From a virus, in IMG/VR virus record IMGVR_UViG_3300020385_000025, positions 1 to 37,748 of that record: a DNA stretch of 37,748 nt, one strand, 5' to 3'. A program made the translations under genes and the position numbers. Below the pieces are notes generated by a model. The model was not told where the DNA came from. It made no database searches and saw nothing but the letters and a program-made list of their open reading frames with translations. Numbering within the stretch: position 1 is the stretch's first letter; each line of letters opens with the position of its first letter. Positions 29,489 through 37,533 of this stretch are shown piece by piece.

Positions 29489-31246
29489 ATGGCTGACGAA
29501 ATTTTACTTGGTTTTAAGCAGCGTATCGAAAACGCGAAACATGGCGAAAAAGGTGCAATTTTAGCTGAAGCTAAACAGCGCCTAGGGCTAAGTAAAGATG
29601 CCTTTTACCGCGAGTTAGCCAAACTCGGTTACAGCAGTGGCCGTAAACCGCGTGCTGACAAAGGTAACAGCAGCCAAGACCCTGAAAGCCTAGATAAGCT
29701 TAAAGCCATGCTGGCTGTGGGTAATCGTAAAAACGGTAAGCAAATTGTTGAAACGCCCAATGCCGTAAGCATATTAGCGGCTAATGGCTGTGAGTTTAAA
29801 AGTAACAGCACGGTTAGGCGTTTACTACGTGAGCAAAACGCTACCGCAAAAATGCTTACCCAAAGCACCGCGCATGTGCAGCTGCGTAGCCTTTACCCAA
29901 ACCATGTGCATCAGGTTGACCCAAGCTTGTGCTTAATTTACTACCCGCCAGGCGGTAAAAAAGGCCGTGTGCAACGCTTTATGAGCGATGACGAGTTTTA
30001 CAAAAACAAGCCTGAAAACCTTGAAAAGATAAAAAACCTGCGCGTATGGCGCTATGTATTAACTGATCACTATTCCGGTGCGGTACGTGTGCGTTATTAC
30101 GAAAGCGCCGGTGAAACCATGGCAAACCTGTATGACTTTTTACTGTGGTGCTGGGGTTTGCACAACGATGAAAAGTGCCCAGTACGTGGCCTGCCTGACA
30201 TTTTAGTAATGGATAAAGGTTCAGCCAATACAGCGGGGGCAGTTCTTCGCGCCCTGGATGCATTAAGCGTTGATGTGATTGATCACGAAGTGGGCCGCGC
30301 ACGCGCTAAAGGCCAAGTAGAAAACGCCAACAACTTAGTTGAAAAACTGTTTGAGTCGCGTTTGATGTTTGAGCCAGTAAACAGCGTTGCGGAGCTAAAC
30401 GAGCATGCTATTGCATGGCAGAACGCCTACAACGCAGATCAAATACCGCATTACTCAGCTAAACATAGCCGCCACGGTAAAGGCCGTTATGAGTTTTGGA
30501 TGAAACGCATGGCGCACGGCAAAGTACGCGACCTACCAAGCGAAGATATTTGCCGCTGGTTACTTACCCATAAAGAAGAAACCCGCATGGTTAGGCCTGA
30601 CCTGTCGATCACGTTTGTTCACCCGGGTGTTAAGCGCAGCCAAAAGTATGCGCTTGATGGCCTTGTTGGCATTTACAAAGGCTTAAAAGTGTTAGTGCTG
30701 CCTATGGCGTTATCAGAGCGTGGCGAAGTACTGGTGTATTGCAAGCACCAAGGCGAGCAGCAAATACATACCGTTGCCCCCATTGAAACCGACGAAGCGG
30801 GCTTTGATGTAAACGGCGCGGTGATTGGCCAACAAATGAAAGCCCCTAAAGATACCTCGTTAGATATTGCCCGTAAGCAAGCCGAGCGTGGTGCTTATCC
30901 AGGCATGAGCGATGAAGAAATAGTAAAAGCTAAGCGCGGTAAAAAAGCCGTGCCGTTTGGTGGTGCGCTAGATGCACACAGCCACTTAAACGAGCTGCAA
31001 ACACCTGACTTTATGCGTGTGCGTGGTGAGCAAGTTGATACTGGCTTACAGCAACCAACCCACACATTGGCGGGCGTTGCACTGCGTAAAGCGATTGTGG
31101 CAAAGCGCGGCACACCTATTACCCCTGAAGAAAAAATCTATCTTGCTGATCGCAGTATTGATGCAAGCCAATTACCTAGCTTACTTGACGAGCTAGCAAC
31201 CTTTGACAAACCAAACCACTTAAACGTGGTTAATTTTACCCGTTAG
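29489..31246 (+). CDS. A: Transposase A (DDE, rve-type)
   Basis: 585 residues. N-terminal DNA-binding helices (about 1-50, QRLGLSKDAFYRELAKLGYSSGRKP) precede the catalytic core. The acidic triad is Asp144 (HQVDPS), Asp242 (VMDKGSAN) and Glu278 (GQVENANN). The 35 residues between the last two make it a DD35E enzyme; MuA has a longer gap (D336, E392). A beta-barrel-like region (about 370-450) and a basic C-terminus follow. It cuts and joins the TG/CA ends at 237 and 37575 and makes 6-bp staggered joins. B lies 242 bp downstream with a small gene between. Confidence 0.95.
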   Translation: MADEILLGFKQRIENAKHGEKGAILAEAKQRLGLSKDAFYRELAKLGYSSGRKPRADKGNSSQDPESLDKLKAMLAVGNRKNGKQIVETPNAVSILAANGCEFKSNSTVRRLLREQNATAKMLTQSTAHVQLRSLYPNHVHQVDPSLCLIYYPPGGKKGRVQRFMSDDEFYKNKPENLEKIKNLRVWRYVLTDHYSGAVRVRYYESAGETMANLYDFLLWCWGLHNDEKCPVRGLPDILVMDKGSANTAGAVLRALDALSVDVIDHEVGRARAKGQVENANNLVEKLFESRLMFEPVNSVAELNEHAIAWQNAYNADQIPHYSAKHSRHGKGRYEFWMKRMAHGKVRDLPSEDICRWLLTHKEETRMVRPDLSITFVHPGVKRSQKYALDGLVGIYKGLKVLVLPMALSERGEVLVYCKHQGEQQIHTVAPIETDEAGFDVNGAVIGQQMKAPKDTSLDIARKQAERGAYPGMSDEEIVKAKRGKKAVPFGGALDAHSHLNELQTPDFMRVRGEQVDTGLQQPTHTLAGVALRKAIVAKRGTPITPEEKIYLADRSIDASQLPSLLDELATFDKPNHLNVVNFTR

Positions 31247-31257
31247 GAGATACCACC

Positions 31258-31491
31258 ATGGGAAACAGTAAAAAGCACCAACTACGCAAAGCCGAACATG
31301 CACCGTTTAACGTTGTGTCTGGCCGTACTCGCACCGTGTATATGGTGCATGTGAAGTTGGTTGATTCAAAACGATGGACGGAACTAGCCGACGAAAAAGG
31401 CCAGTACATTTTTAATGACGAGCAAGAACGCGATGAGTTTTTTAATCGCGTGCTAGCCGCTTATCCAACGCAATACAGGAAGGTGGCATGA
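31258..31491 (+). CDS. Small protein between A and B, unknown
   Basis: 77 residues, GGAG upstream. Basic start (GNSKKHQLRKAEH), then beta-strands (RTVYMVHVKLVDSKRW) and a helix near the end (NDEQERDEFFNRVLAAYP). It overlaps the B gene by 4 bp. Not recognised. Confidence 0.68.
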   Translation: MGNSKKHQLRKAEHAPFNVVSGRTRTVYMVHVKLVDSKRWTELADEKGQYIFNDEQERDEFFNRVLAAYPTQYRKVA

Positions 31492-32771
31492 GCGAACCCA
31501 ACGAGCATAAAAAGAAGTTAAGCCGAAAGACCTGGAAGATAAAGCTAGGCCGCATGATGGCTAACCGTGGCATTACCTATAAACAGTTAGCGCAGTGGTT
31601 AAACCTAAATGCCAACGTTAAAACCAGCGAGGCCACGCTTAACAAAATAGTCACTAAGTCTGACTGGCCAAAGCGCACGCTACCGCGTGAAGCACTTAAA
31701 GCAGGCTTAGAAAAGTTCGCAATTGAAAACGGCTTAATTGTTGAGAGCAACGTTTACCAAATATTTTTGGATGATCCACATAACAACGCGGTGACCACAG
31801 GCAGCCAGTGGAAACATGCACATAAAACCAAACGCCTGATCATTGGTCATGAAGACTCAATTAACGGGCACATAGTCATTGAATTACCGGAGGCACAAAT
31901 GCTTACACCAAGAGCAAGACAACATTTTAAAATTTTTAACGACCCATGGGATAACGAAATTTACAGCATTGACCATGTGTATTTAGGCGCTCAGCAGCGC
32001 TATGTGGTTGAGTCAATTATCAACTGTGCAAAGGTAGGTACCTTAATGGCATTGGTCGGTGAGTGCGGCAGCGGTAAAACTGTAATGATGAACTTTACCA
32101 TGGAAGAAATACGCGCTAAGCACCCTAATATTCGGGTTATTCGCCCTGCCCGAATTGATAAAAAGAAAATTGGTTCAAGCTCGATTAGTGAGGCTATTTG
32201 TCGTGAGCTGAACATTTCTAAGCTGCCACGTAGTAGCGAAGACCGTGATTCGATTATACGTGATGAACTTACCCGCAGCTGTAACGCTGGCAACCGCCAT
32301 ATTTTACTTATTGACGAAGGCCACCGCCTAGACGAAGAAACCATTAAGCAATTAAAGGTGCTGTGGGAGCTAAGCGAAGGGTTCACTAAGTTGATTGGTA
32401 TTTGCATTATCGGCCAAACCGAGTTGGACAAAGTTTTAAGTTCAATGAACGTGCGCGAATTTGCATACCGCGTAAATAAGCTAAATGTGCCGCCCCTTGG
32501 TACTGAGCTTAAAGACTACATTGATCACAAACTCAAAGCCGCGAACTTGGTACCTGAGAAAGTGATTGAACCCGCCGCGATTGAAAAAATGCAGCAGGCG
32601 CTGCGTGGTATTCGCAAGTTTGGCCGCACTACTGGCCGCCCTGATGAAACCGTTGATATGAGTTACCCACTCAACGTAAACACGCTGATGAAAAACCTGA
32701 TGAACGAAGCAGCCGACCTAGGCGAAGACCGCATTACGGCAGAACTTGCCGAAGAATACGTGAGGGTTTAG
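31488..32771 (+). CDS. B: Transposition protein B (AAA+ ATPase)
   Basis: 427 residues. Walker A is GECGSGKT (191-198), Walker B is ILLIDEGH (Asp276, Glu277). The N-terminus carries a HTH (about 15-75, RMMANRGITYKQLAQWL) as in MuB, which uses it to bind DNA and A. It forms ATP-dependent filaments on target DNA, stimulates A and gives target immunity. The protein is longer than MuB (312 residues), with an insert between HTH and ATPase. The C-terminal 100 residues resemble the DNA-binding end domain. Confidence 0.93.
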   Translation: MSEPNEHKKKLSRKTWKIKLGRMMANRGITYKQLAQWLNLNANVKTSEATLNKIVTKSDWPKRTLPREALKAGLEKFAIENGLIVESNVYQIFLDDPHNNAVTTGSQWKHAHKTKRLIIGHEDSINGHIVIELPEAQMLTPRARQHFKIFNDPWDNEIYSIDHVYLGAQQRYVVESIINCAKVGTLMALVGECGSGKTVMMNFTMEEIRAKHPNIRVIRPARIDKKKIGSSSISEAICRELNISKLPRSSEDRDSIIRDELTRSCNAGNRHILLIDEGHRLDEETIKQLKVLWELSEGFTKLIGICIIGQTELDKVLSSMNVREFAYRVNKLNVPPLGTELKDYIDHKLKAANLVPEKVIEPAAIEKMQQALRGIRKFGRTTGRPDETVDMSYPLNVNTLMKNLMNEAADLGEDRITAELAEEYVRV

Positions 32772-32773
32772 CT

Positions 32774-33460
32774 ATGGATGCCCGCATTCTTAAAAAAATT
32801 CGCCAGTGTTTAGCGCTTGCCAAGCAAGCAACCAACGAACACGAAGCAGCTGCAGCAATGCGCCAAGCACAAAACCTGATGCGCAAGCATAAAGTAAGCG
32901 AAAGCGACATTGATTTTAGTTATGTACAGCATGAACGCGTTGAAACTGATTGCAAAAAAGTAGTGAGCTATCACGCGGCTTTATTGCATTTGATCAAACG
33001 GGTATTTGGTGTGCGCTTTGTGATGTCGTCCAGTTTGTTTAGTAATTCAGAAGTCGCTTTTATTGGTATTAACCCACAACCAGAACTTGCTAAATATTGC
33101 TACGAAGTGCTCTGGAGCAAGCTAAAACAAACTCGCCAAGAGTATGTAAAGCAGCAACCTAAGCAGTGCAAGCGTGCAACTAAAGTAGCCCGTGGCGATC
33201 GCTTTGCTGAGGGCTGGGTGTTTGGTATTGCTCGCACGGTTGAAGAGTTCGCCCTTAGCGAAAAAGAAACCAGCATTATTGAACGCTACATGGCGCAAGA
33301 GTTCCCCAACCTGAGTAGCAGCTCACCGTTAAAGCGAGGCAAAAAAGCGAACACCAGCCGCGCAATTCTTGACGGTATTAAGGCAGGTAAAAAAGAGTCT
33401 TTGCATCGTCCAGTTAACGGGCAAGAGCACCAGAAATTAAACCATAACTTAGGAGCCTAA
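32774..33460 (+). CDS. DUF2786-type protein
   Basis: 228 residues. The opening LKKIRQCLALAKQATNEHEAAAAMRQAQNLMRKHKVSESDID (about 5-47) is the DUF2786 pattern. The C-terminal part (RGDRFAEGWVFGIARTVEEFA) follows the accompanying domain. These proteins are common in Mu-like early regions; their job is unknown. The last 40 residues are basic. Starts 2 bp after the B stop. Confidence 0.85.
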   Translation: MDARILKKIRQCLALAKQATNEHEAAAAMRQAQNLMRKHKVSESDIDFSYVQHERVETDCKKVVSYHAALLHLIKRVFGVRFVMSSSLFSNSEVAFIGINPQPELAKYCYEVLWSKLKQTRQEYVKQQPKQCKRATKVARGDRFAEGWVFGIARTVEEFALSEKETSIIERYMAQEFPNLSSSSPLKRGKKANTSRAILDGIKAGKKESLHRPVNGQEHQKLNHNLGA

Positions 33461-33461
33461 C

Positions 33462-33695
33462 ATGGCCTTTTTATCAATTACTGATTTTGACAAGGCACTT
33501 TTGAGCCAGTTAAAAACAGAAAAAGAGCGCGCTAAGTACTTACTGCAATTTGAGATAACGACGCGCATTACCATCGAGAACTTAACACCTAAAGCACAAG
33601 CGGTAATAGCTGATATTGGTTTGCCATTTACTGGTAATAACGAAGCCGATGTGATCACCGCTGCCCGTGCTTGGTTACAAGAAAAAGCAGCGTAA
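33462..33695 (+). CDS. Small early protein, unknown
   Basis: 77 residues, AGGAG upstream. Helical, with a DFDKALLSQLKTEKERAKYLLQFE segment and NEADVITAARAWLQEKAA at the end. No family recognised. Starts one base after the DUF2786 gene ends. Confidence 0.68.
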   Translation: MAFLSITDFDKALLSQLKTEKERAKYLLQFEITTRITIENLTPKAQAVIADIGLPFTGNNEADVITAARAWLQEKAA

Positions 33696-33705
33696 GGAAC
33701 AAACC

Positions 33706-33918
33706 ATGAACAGTGCAACAGCCCAAATTAGCACTACCCGATTAACCCAAAATACCGCGCCATCAATTTATACCATTGCACAATTAACTGAGCTGGTTAA
33801 TGGCGAAATTTTAGCGGGACGTAAAGACGATGCACTAAGTACTTTAGCGCAACTGCAAGACGCAACCCACAAACTTGAAACTCAAACCCACAACATGAAG
33901 GATAAACGCCATGGCTAA
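33706..33918 (+). CDS. Small early protein, unknown
   Basis: 70 residues from the ATG at 33706, with AAGGAA upstream; an in-frame ATG at 33667 lies inside the preceding gene. The first 25 residues are Ser/Thr/Gln-rich and the rest is helical (QLTELVNGEILAGRKDDALSTLAQLQ). Overlaps gam by 8 bp. Confidence 0.65.
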   Translation: MNSATAQISTTRLTQNTAPSIYTIAQLTELVNGEILAGRKDDALSTLAQLQDATHKLETQTHNMKDKRHG

Positions 33919-34465
33919 ACCAACAAACCGCCGCGTAAAATCAGACGATATGCTATCTGTAAGCAGCTCAGACGAGTTAGAACAAACCATATTCCGCATT
34001 GGCCAGCTGCAAACAATGCTAGACATAGCGACTGCACAAACCAATCAAACTATTGAAGATGCAAAGACATCGTTAAAAGAACAAGCCACGGCAATCAATA
34101 ACGAAATTAAGGTATTGAGTAAATCAGCTCAAATATTCTTTAGCGCCAACCAGCAAGACATAGTGCCTGCGGGTAAAAAGTCGCGCATTTATACAGTAGG
34201 CGAAATTGGCACCCGCACACCACCGCTATCTGTCACAGTGAAGAACGGCCAAGATGTGATCGACGCGTTAGCAAAGCTACAAGAGCAATTAAAACTGACT
34301 GATTTGCTTAGCGTTAAAACATCTGTGAATAAAACAGGCCTCATTAAACACCGTGAACAAGTTAAAAATATTGCTGGCATTACCTTTAATCAAAAAGAAC
34401 AGTTTTTTATTAAACCAGTGCATGTGCCTGTTGATCACTTAAGTGATGTGGAGGAATCAGCATGA
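33911..34465 (+). CDS. gam: Host-nuclease inhibitor Gam
   Basis: 184 residues. The first 85 are a coiled coil (ELEQTIFRIGQLQTMLDIATAQTNQTIEDAKTSL). The core then runs SRIYTVGEIGTRTPPLSVTVKNGQDVIDALAKL to KTSVNKTGLIKHRE and GITFNQKEQFFIKP, the recognised Mu Gam end. Gam is Ku-like: it binds DNA ends and blocks host exonucleases such as RecBCD. Position between B and gemA is as in Mu. Confidence 0.93.
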   Translation: MAKPTNRRVKSDDMLSVSSSDELEQTIFRIGQLQTMLDIATAQTNQTIEDAKTSLKEQATAINNEIKVLSKSAQIFFSANQQDIVPAGKKSRIYTVGEIGTRTPPLSVTVKNGQDVIDALAKLQEQLKLTDLLSVKTSVNKTGLIKHREQVKNIAGITFNQKEQFFIKPVHVPVDHLSDVEESA

Positions 34466-34638
34466 GCACAATAACTTATAAAGTGCGTGTAAATGATTAC
34501 CCAATGATCACTTCGCCATCATACAAAAAAGCGCTGAACAGCTTTAATCAAGCAAAAATCAATAACGCAGGATCAAAGGTTGCTTTTATCAAAGAGGAAA
34601 CCTTGGCTGTGCACGAACCAGTAAACCAATCCGCTTAA
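34462..34638 (+). CDS. 58-residue early protein, unknown
   Basis: Starts inside the gam stop (ATGA) with GGAGG upstream. Reads MSTITYKVRVNDYPMITSPS, then a helix (YKKALNSFNQAKI) and VAFIKEETLAVHE. Probably a small alpha/beta protein. Too short for most length cut-offs but well placed. Confidence 0.68.
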   Translation: MSTITYKVRVNDYPMITSPSYKKALNSFNQAKINNAGSKVAFIKEETLAVHEPVNQSA

Positions 34639-34644
34639 CGATAT

Positions 34645-34660
34645 GCCGCCTACGGGCGGC
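34645..34660 (+). terminator. GC-rich hairpin in the early operon
   Basis: GCCGCC and GGCGGC close a 4-base loop, followed by only three T. It is too weak in T to be a firm terminator and may be an attenuator or RNA-stability element between gam and gemA. Confidence 0.45.
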
Positions 34661-34673
34661 TTTGGAGTAACCA

Positions 34674-34877
34674 ATGAATAGTATAAATATTAATGAAGGC
34701 GATAAGGTTGAGTTTGTGTTAGTGCGCAGAATTGGCAGTGGTTACCAAATTTCAAAAAGGCTAGGCAAAGTATTACGAGTTGATACTGAAAATGGTAGTT
34801 GCTCAATCAAATATGGAAAGAAAATGTATGCTCGTAAATTAGATAACGTTGAACTAGTGAAGAGGGCTGCATCGTGA
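34674..34877 (+). CDS. Small basic early protein, unknown
   Basis: 67 residues, GGAG upstream. The run GDKVEFVLVRRIGSGYQISKRLGKVLRVDTENGSCSIKYG is beta-rich, like a small SH3/KOW-type barrel. Overlaps gemA by 4 bp. Fold guess only. Confidence 0.65.
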   Translation: MNSININEGDKVEFVLVRRIGSGYQISKRLGKVLRVDTENGSCSIKYGKKMYARKLDNVELVKRAAS

Positions 34878-35557
34878 AAAAGTTAATTCAGCTTATCCAA
34901 ATCGCTAAACGTGATCTTAATATGGACGATGATGTTTACCGTGCAAACCTTAAAGCCTGGGCGGGTATCGACAGCACCACCAAGATGGATAAAAAGCAGC
35001 TTGATAAAGTAATTAAAGGCATGGAAAAGCTCGGCTTTAAAAAGAAAAAGCCGGTAAAACGTAAGATTGATCAAGCCTTACTTGATAAAGAGCCAAGGCT
35101 TAAAAAGCTAGGCCAAGTATGGACCATGATGAAAGCGCATAAGCTGCTTGAAAATGGCAGTTATATTGCCCTTGAAAAGTGGTGTGTAAAGCAATCAAAA
35201 AGCCTAAACGATGGCAAAGAAATTGAACGTTTAGACTGGATGGCCCCCATATCAAATGAGTTAATTGAACGTTTAAAGCGCTACCATTTACGCTTAATGA
35301 AACAAGCGATGACGGTAAAAATTGCCGCTGTTTTGCGCTACTACAAAGACCTTGATATGGAATCACTAGACGACTCAACAGAAATGTTTGCCGTTCAAAC
35401 CAAGTTGCAAGCAAGCCGTTTAAATATTCCCGTTAATATGCAACGTGCGCGGTACCTTACAATTTTACACGCCTTTGAAGACTGCAACGAGTTTATTAAG
35501 CGCTTTGGTATATCGGTGGATCAAGCTAAGGAGGCAGGCAATGCAAAAACTAGCTAA
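34874..35557 (+). CDS. gemA: Regulatory protein GemA (DUF1018, Mu gp16-like)
   Basis: 227 residues opening KKLIQLIQIAKRDLNMDDDVYRANLKAWAG and continuing KMDKKQLDKVIKGMEKLGFKKKK, the DUF1018 pattern. In Mu, GemA alters host gene expression and DNA supercoiling-related functions, and its gene overlaps the mor region. Here too it is a few genes before mor. The C-terminal 100 residues are helical and basic. Confidence 0.9.
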   Translation: MKKLIQLIQIAKRDLNMDDDVYRANLKAWAGIDSTTKMDKKQLDKVIKGMEKLGFKKKKPVKRKIDQALLDKEPRLKKLGQVWTMMKAHKLLENGSYIALEKWCVKQSKSLNDGKEIERLDWMAPISNELIERLKRYHLRLMKQAMTVKIAAVLRYYKDLDMESLDDSTEMFAVQTKLQASRLNIPVNMQRARYLTILHAFEDCNEFIKRFGISVDQAKEAGNAKTS

Positions 35558-36035
35558 ATGCCCTCATTGCCGAGGTTTATTAGATATATCAGCGATTGCA
35601 CACAACAAAGCCTCTGACGAACTGCTGTGCATTTACACTGCGTTACCAGGGCAAGCAAGTGCGGCGTTGGCTGATTATGTTCAATTGTTCACGCCGGACA
35701 AATCAGACCTATCACACGCGCGCCAATTAAAGTTAAGCCAGGACATAATAGAGCTAACTAAACAGCACGATTTAGCAGTATTTACCCAAGCGCTAACCAT
35801 TACTGTTGCCAGCATTCGTGACCACTGGGAACGCAACGGTTATCGCCGTATGGGTGATGATCACGCCTACTTACAAAAGGTGCTAGAAACCGAGCAACAA
35901 AAGTTCTTAAACAGCCAAACTTCTAAAAAGTTTGTCTCTGCTAATCAGGCCATCGAAATGAAAGTCGAACGCCCTGAAACACTGCAAGAGTCGACTAAGA
36001 AGTGGCAAGAGAACCTAGCAAAGTACAGGAGCTAG
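35541..36035 (+). CDS. Unknown early protein with CPHC motif
   Basis: 164 residues from the ATG at 35541, with a strong AGGAGG upstream inside the end of gemA. CPHC (residues 7-10) is a half zinc-site; I see no second pair, so zinc binding would need another residue set or a partner. The rest is helical (ARQLKLSQDIIELTKQHDLAVFTQALT). Function unknown. Confidence 0.68.
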   Translation: MQKLAKCPHCRGLLDISAIAHNKASDELLCIYTALPGQASAALADYVQLFTPDKSDLSHARQLKLSQDIIELTKQHDLAVFTQALTITVASIRDHWERNGYRRMGDDHAYLQKVLETEQQKFLNSQTSKKFVSANQAIEMKVERPETLQESTKKWQENLAKYRS

Positions 36036-36037
36036 CT

Positions 36038-36229
36038 ATGAAAACATTTAGTTTTATAGATTTTGGTTTAAAAGACTTTTTACGTGATGAGTTCAATGAA
36101 GTTATCAAAATAAATGCTGAAGATAATCACCATGCACTTGATTTGTTTTTAGCGCCTGGAGGCGTTGCTGATAAATCTGACTGGACGAATAAAGGATTAA
36201 AATCCTGGTGCTGGGAAGATGAAGCTTAA
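36038..36229 (+). CDS. Small acidic early protein, unknown
   Basis: 63 residues from the ATG at 36038, preceded by CAGGAG. Acidic, with DFGLKDFLRDEFNEVI and a Trp-rich end (KSWCWEDEA). Small acidic phage proteins sometimes mimic DNA or inhibit host enzymes, but nothing here proves that. Confidence 0.62.
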   Translation: MKTFSFIDFGLKDFLRDEFNEVIKINAEDNHHALDLFLAPGGVADKSDWTNKGLKSWCWEDEA

Positions 36230-36244
36230 ATTGGAGTAGAAGTT

Positions 36245-36583
36245 ATGAGTAGGAAAGAACAAACTGCTGAAACTCTATTATTATTGTTAGATTCTATAGA
36301 GCGTATGCTTTTAGATAATAAAGTCGACGAAGAACAGTCAATGAAGCTAGCCACATTAATAGTCGATGATTTTAGGTATCAATGTGGTGGTACAAGCATC
36401 TATATTCCAAAAGGAGTTGGTCTTGATGCAATACTGAAGCACAGTAAAATTTACCAAGACTTCAGAGGGAATAATCACGCTGAACTTGCTAAAAAGTACA
36501 ATCTATCAGAGCAACGCATTTACCAAATAATACGGGCTATGCTAGCTGCTGAAACTAAGCGTATACAGCCAGACTTGTTCTAA
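36245..36583 (+). CDS. mor: Mor-family transcription activator
   Basis: 112 residues. FRYQCGGTSIYIPKG (about 44-58) and GNNHAELAKKYNLSEQRIYQIIRAML (about 77-102) are the dimerisation part and the HTH of Mor/C proteins. It activates middle or late promoters with host RNA polymerase sigma-70. No second gene (C) is present, so this single protein probably drives the late operon directly. It is the last gene of the early operon and is followed by a terminator. Its targets would be the promoters at 23164-23186 and 15960-15982, more than 13 kb away. Confidence 0.93.
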   Translation: MSRKEQTAETLLLLLDSIERMLLDNKVDEEQSMKLATLIVDDFRYQCGGTSIYIPKGVGLDAILKHSKIYQDFRGNNHAELAKKYNLSEQRIYQIIRAMLAAETKRIQPDLF

Positions 36584-36593
36584 CCAATCAATT

Positions 36594-36613
36594 GCCCCGA
36601 AAGGGGCTTTTTT
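36594..36613 (+). terminator. Terminator of the early operon
   Basis: GCCCC and GGGGC pair around a GAAA tetraloop, followed by six T. It begins 11 bp after the mor stop. Confidence 0.9.
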
Positions 36614-36740
36614 ATGGCAAAAATTTACTAAAAATTCCCTGTCGTTTTTTTATTCAGGTGATAAATTAATTCAAATAACTTAAACTGATCTTGGCCGCAT
36701 GAACAGCAGCTGTATCAACTTAAAATAAATGGAACTATAT

Positions 36741-37442
36741 ATGTTTTTGTCAAAATCAAATTGGAAATATTCAGTAGCTTTAACATCTGCGCTAGTACTT
36801 AGTGGCTGTGCTTCACCAGACTATAATTACCTACCTGAAACAACTCAAATCAGTGAACCTGCAATAGGTAGCATCAATACAGCCTACGTTGGCGATGTAA
36901 TGCTTAGACAGGGTAAATACTCTGAACATGATGCCATTTACCTACCTGAAAAAGTAGAAGTTAGCTGGGCTTACGATCTGCATGCTGGTTACTACATTAA
37001 AAAAGGTGAGGATAAAGACACTGAAACTTATATGCCAAGTAACGACAATGAAGGCGGTATGATTGATAAAGCAGCCCTTGCTGATCCTTGGAGAGCGGTA
37101 ATGGCTTATAAAGAAACACAAGAGCTATGTGTGATCACAGCATTTAATGCAGCTTCATGTACAGACAATGCAAACTTTGAAAGGCGTAAAAAACCGATTT
37201 TGACACATGACTCTTTCCAACAAACATTAATATATAGCGGGAAGGTAGGTAGTAAAATTAATATTGGCTATAGAGAGTTTTCAAATAGCTTGGCTCGTCC
37301 TGCATTTAATAACGATGTTGAGTATGATCTAGATTCTTCAAATGTGATTGGGTATAAAGGTGCTAGAATTGAGATTATCGAAGCTACTAACGAACATATA
37401 AAATATAAAGTAATTCAGAACTTCAATAGAGCAGCTCTTTAG
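36741..37442 (+). CDS. Outer-membrane lipoprotein, lysogenic-conversion candidate
   Basis: 233 residues from the ATG at 36741; GGAA precedes it, while the ATG at 36729 has no site. A signal peptide (SNWKYSVALTSALVLSGC) ends in the lipobox LSGC with Cys23. No Asp follows the Cys, so export to the outer membrane is expected. The mature part is probably beta-rich (SINTAYVGDVML...YIKKGEDKDTETYMP) and of no family I know. It lies beyond the mor terminator and before the transposon end, so it has its own promoter and is off the lytic programme. Surface lipoproteins of prophages often block superinfection; here that is inference. Confidence 0.78.
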   Translation: MFLSKSNWKYSVALTSALVLSGCASPDYNYLPETTQISEPAIGSINTAYVGDVMLRQGKYSEHDAIYLPEKVEVSWAYDLHAGYYIKKGEDKDTETYMPSNDNEGGMIDKAALADPWRAVMAYKETQELCVITAFNAASCTDNANFERRKKPILTHDSFQQTLIYSGKVGSKINIGYREFSNSLARPAFNNDVEYDLDSSNVIGYKGARIEIIEATNEHIKYKVIQNFNRAAL

Positions 37443-37450
37443 AACAAACA

Positions 37451-37497
37451 ATAGCATTTTGAACTTTCACTATTTTAAAGACTGTTTAAAATGCTAT
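37451..37497. repeat. Inverted repeat after the lipoprotein gene
   Basis: ATAGCATTTT (37451-37460) and AAAATGCTAT (37488-37497) are perfect complements 27 bases apart. Inside them ATTTTAAA/TTTAAAAT (37472-37479, 37485-37492) makes a smaller stem. It could end lipoprotein transcription, though the T-run is poor. Confidence 0.5.
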
Positions 37498-37530
37498 CCC
37501 ACTAAATCCCAAGTCATCCCCGCTTATCCC
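37496..37530. repeat. Four ATCCC repeats at exact 10-bp spacing
   Basis: ATCCC occurs at 37496, 37506, 37516 and 37526, so all four lie on one face of the helix. The array ends 5 bp before the inner transposase-site core of the right end. Likely a binding array for a protein that bends or caps the end, or a cluster of sites for a regulator; function unknown. Confidence 0.7.
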
Positions 37531-37533
37531 ATA

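Noticed and set aside
36614-36728. Prophage ending just after the mor terminator, making the lipoprotein a host gene
   Set aside because: No transposase-site core occurs there; the end-like sequence and duplication lie at 37534-37581, beyond the lipoprotein gene.
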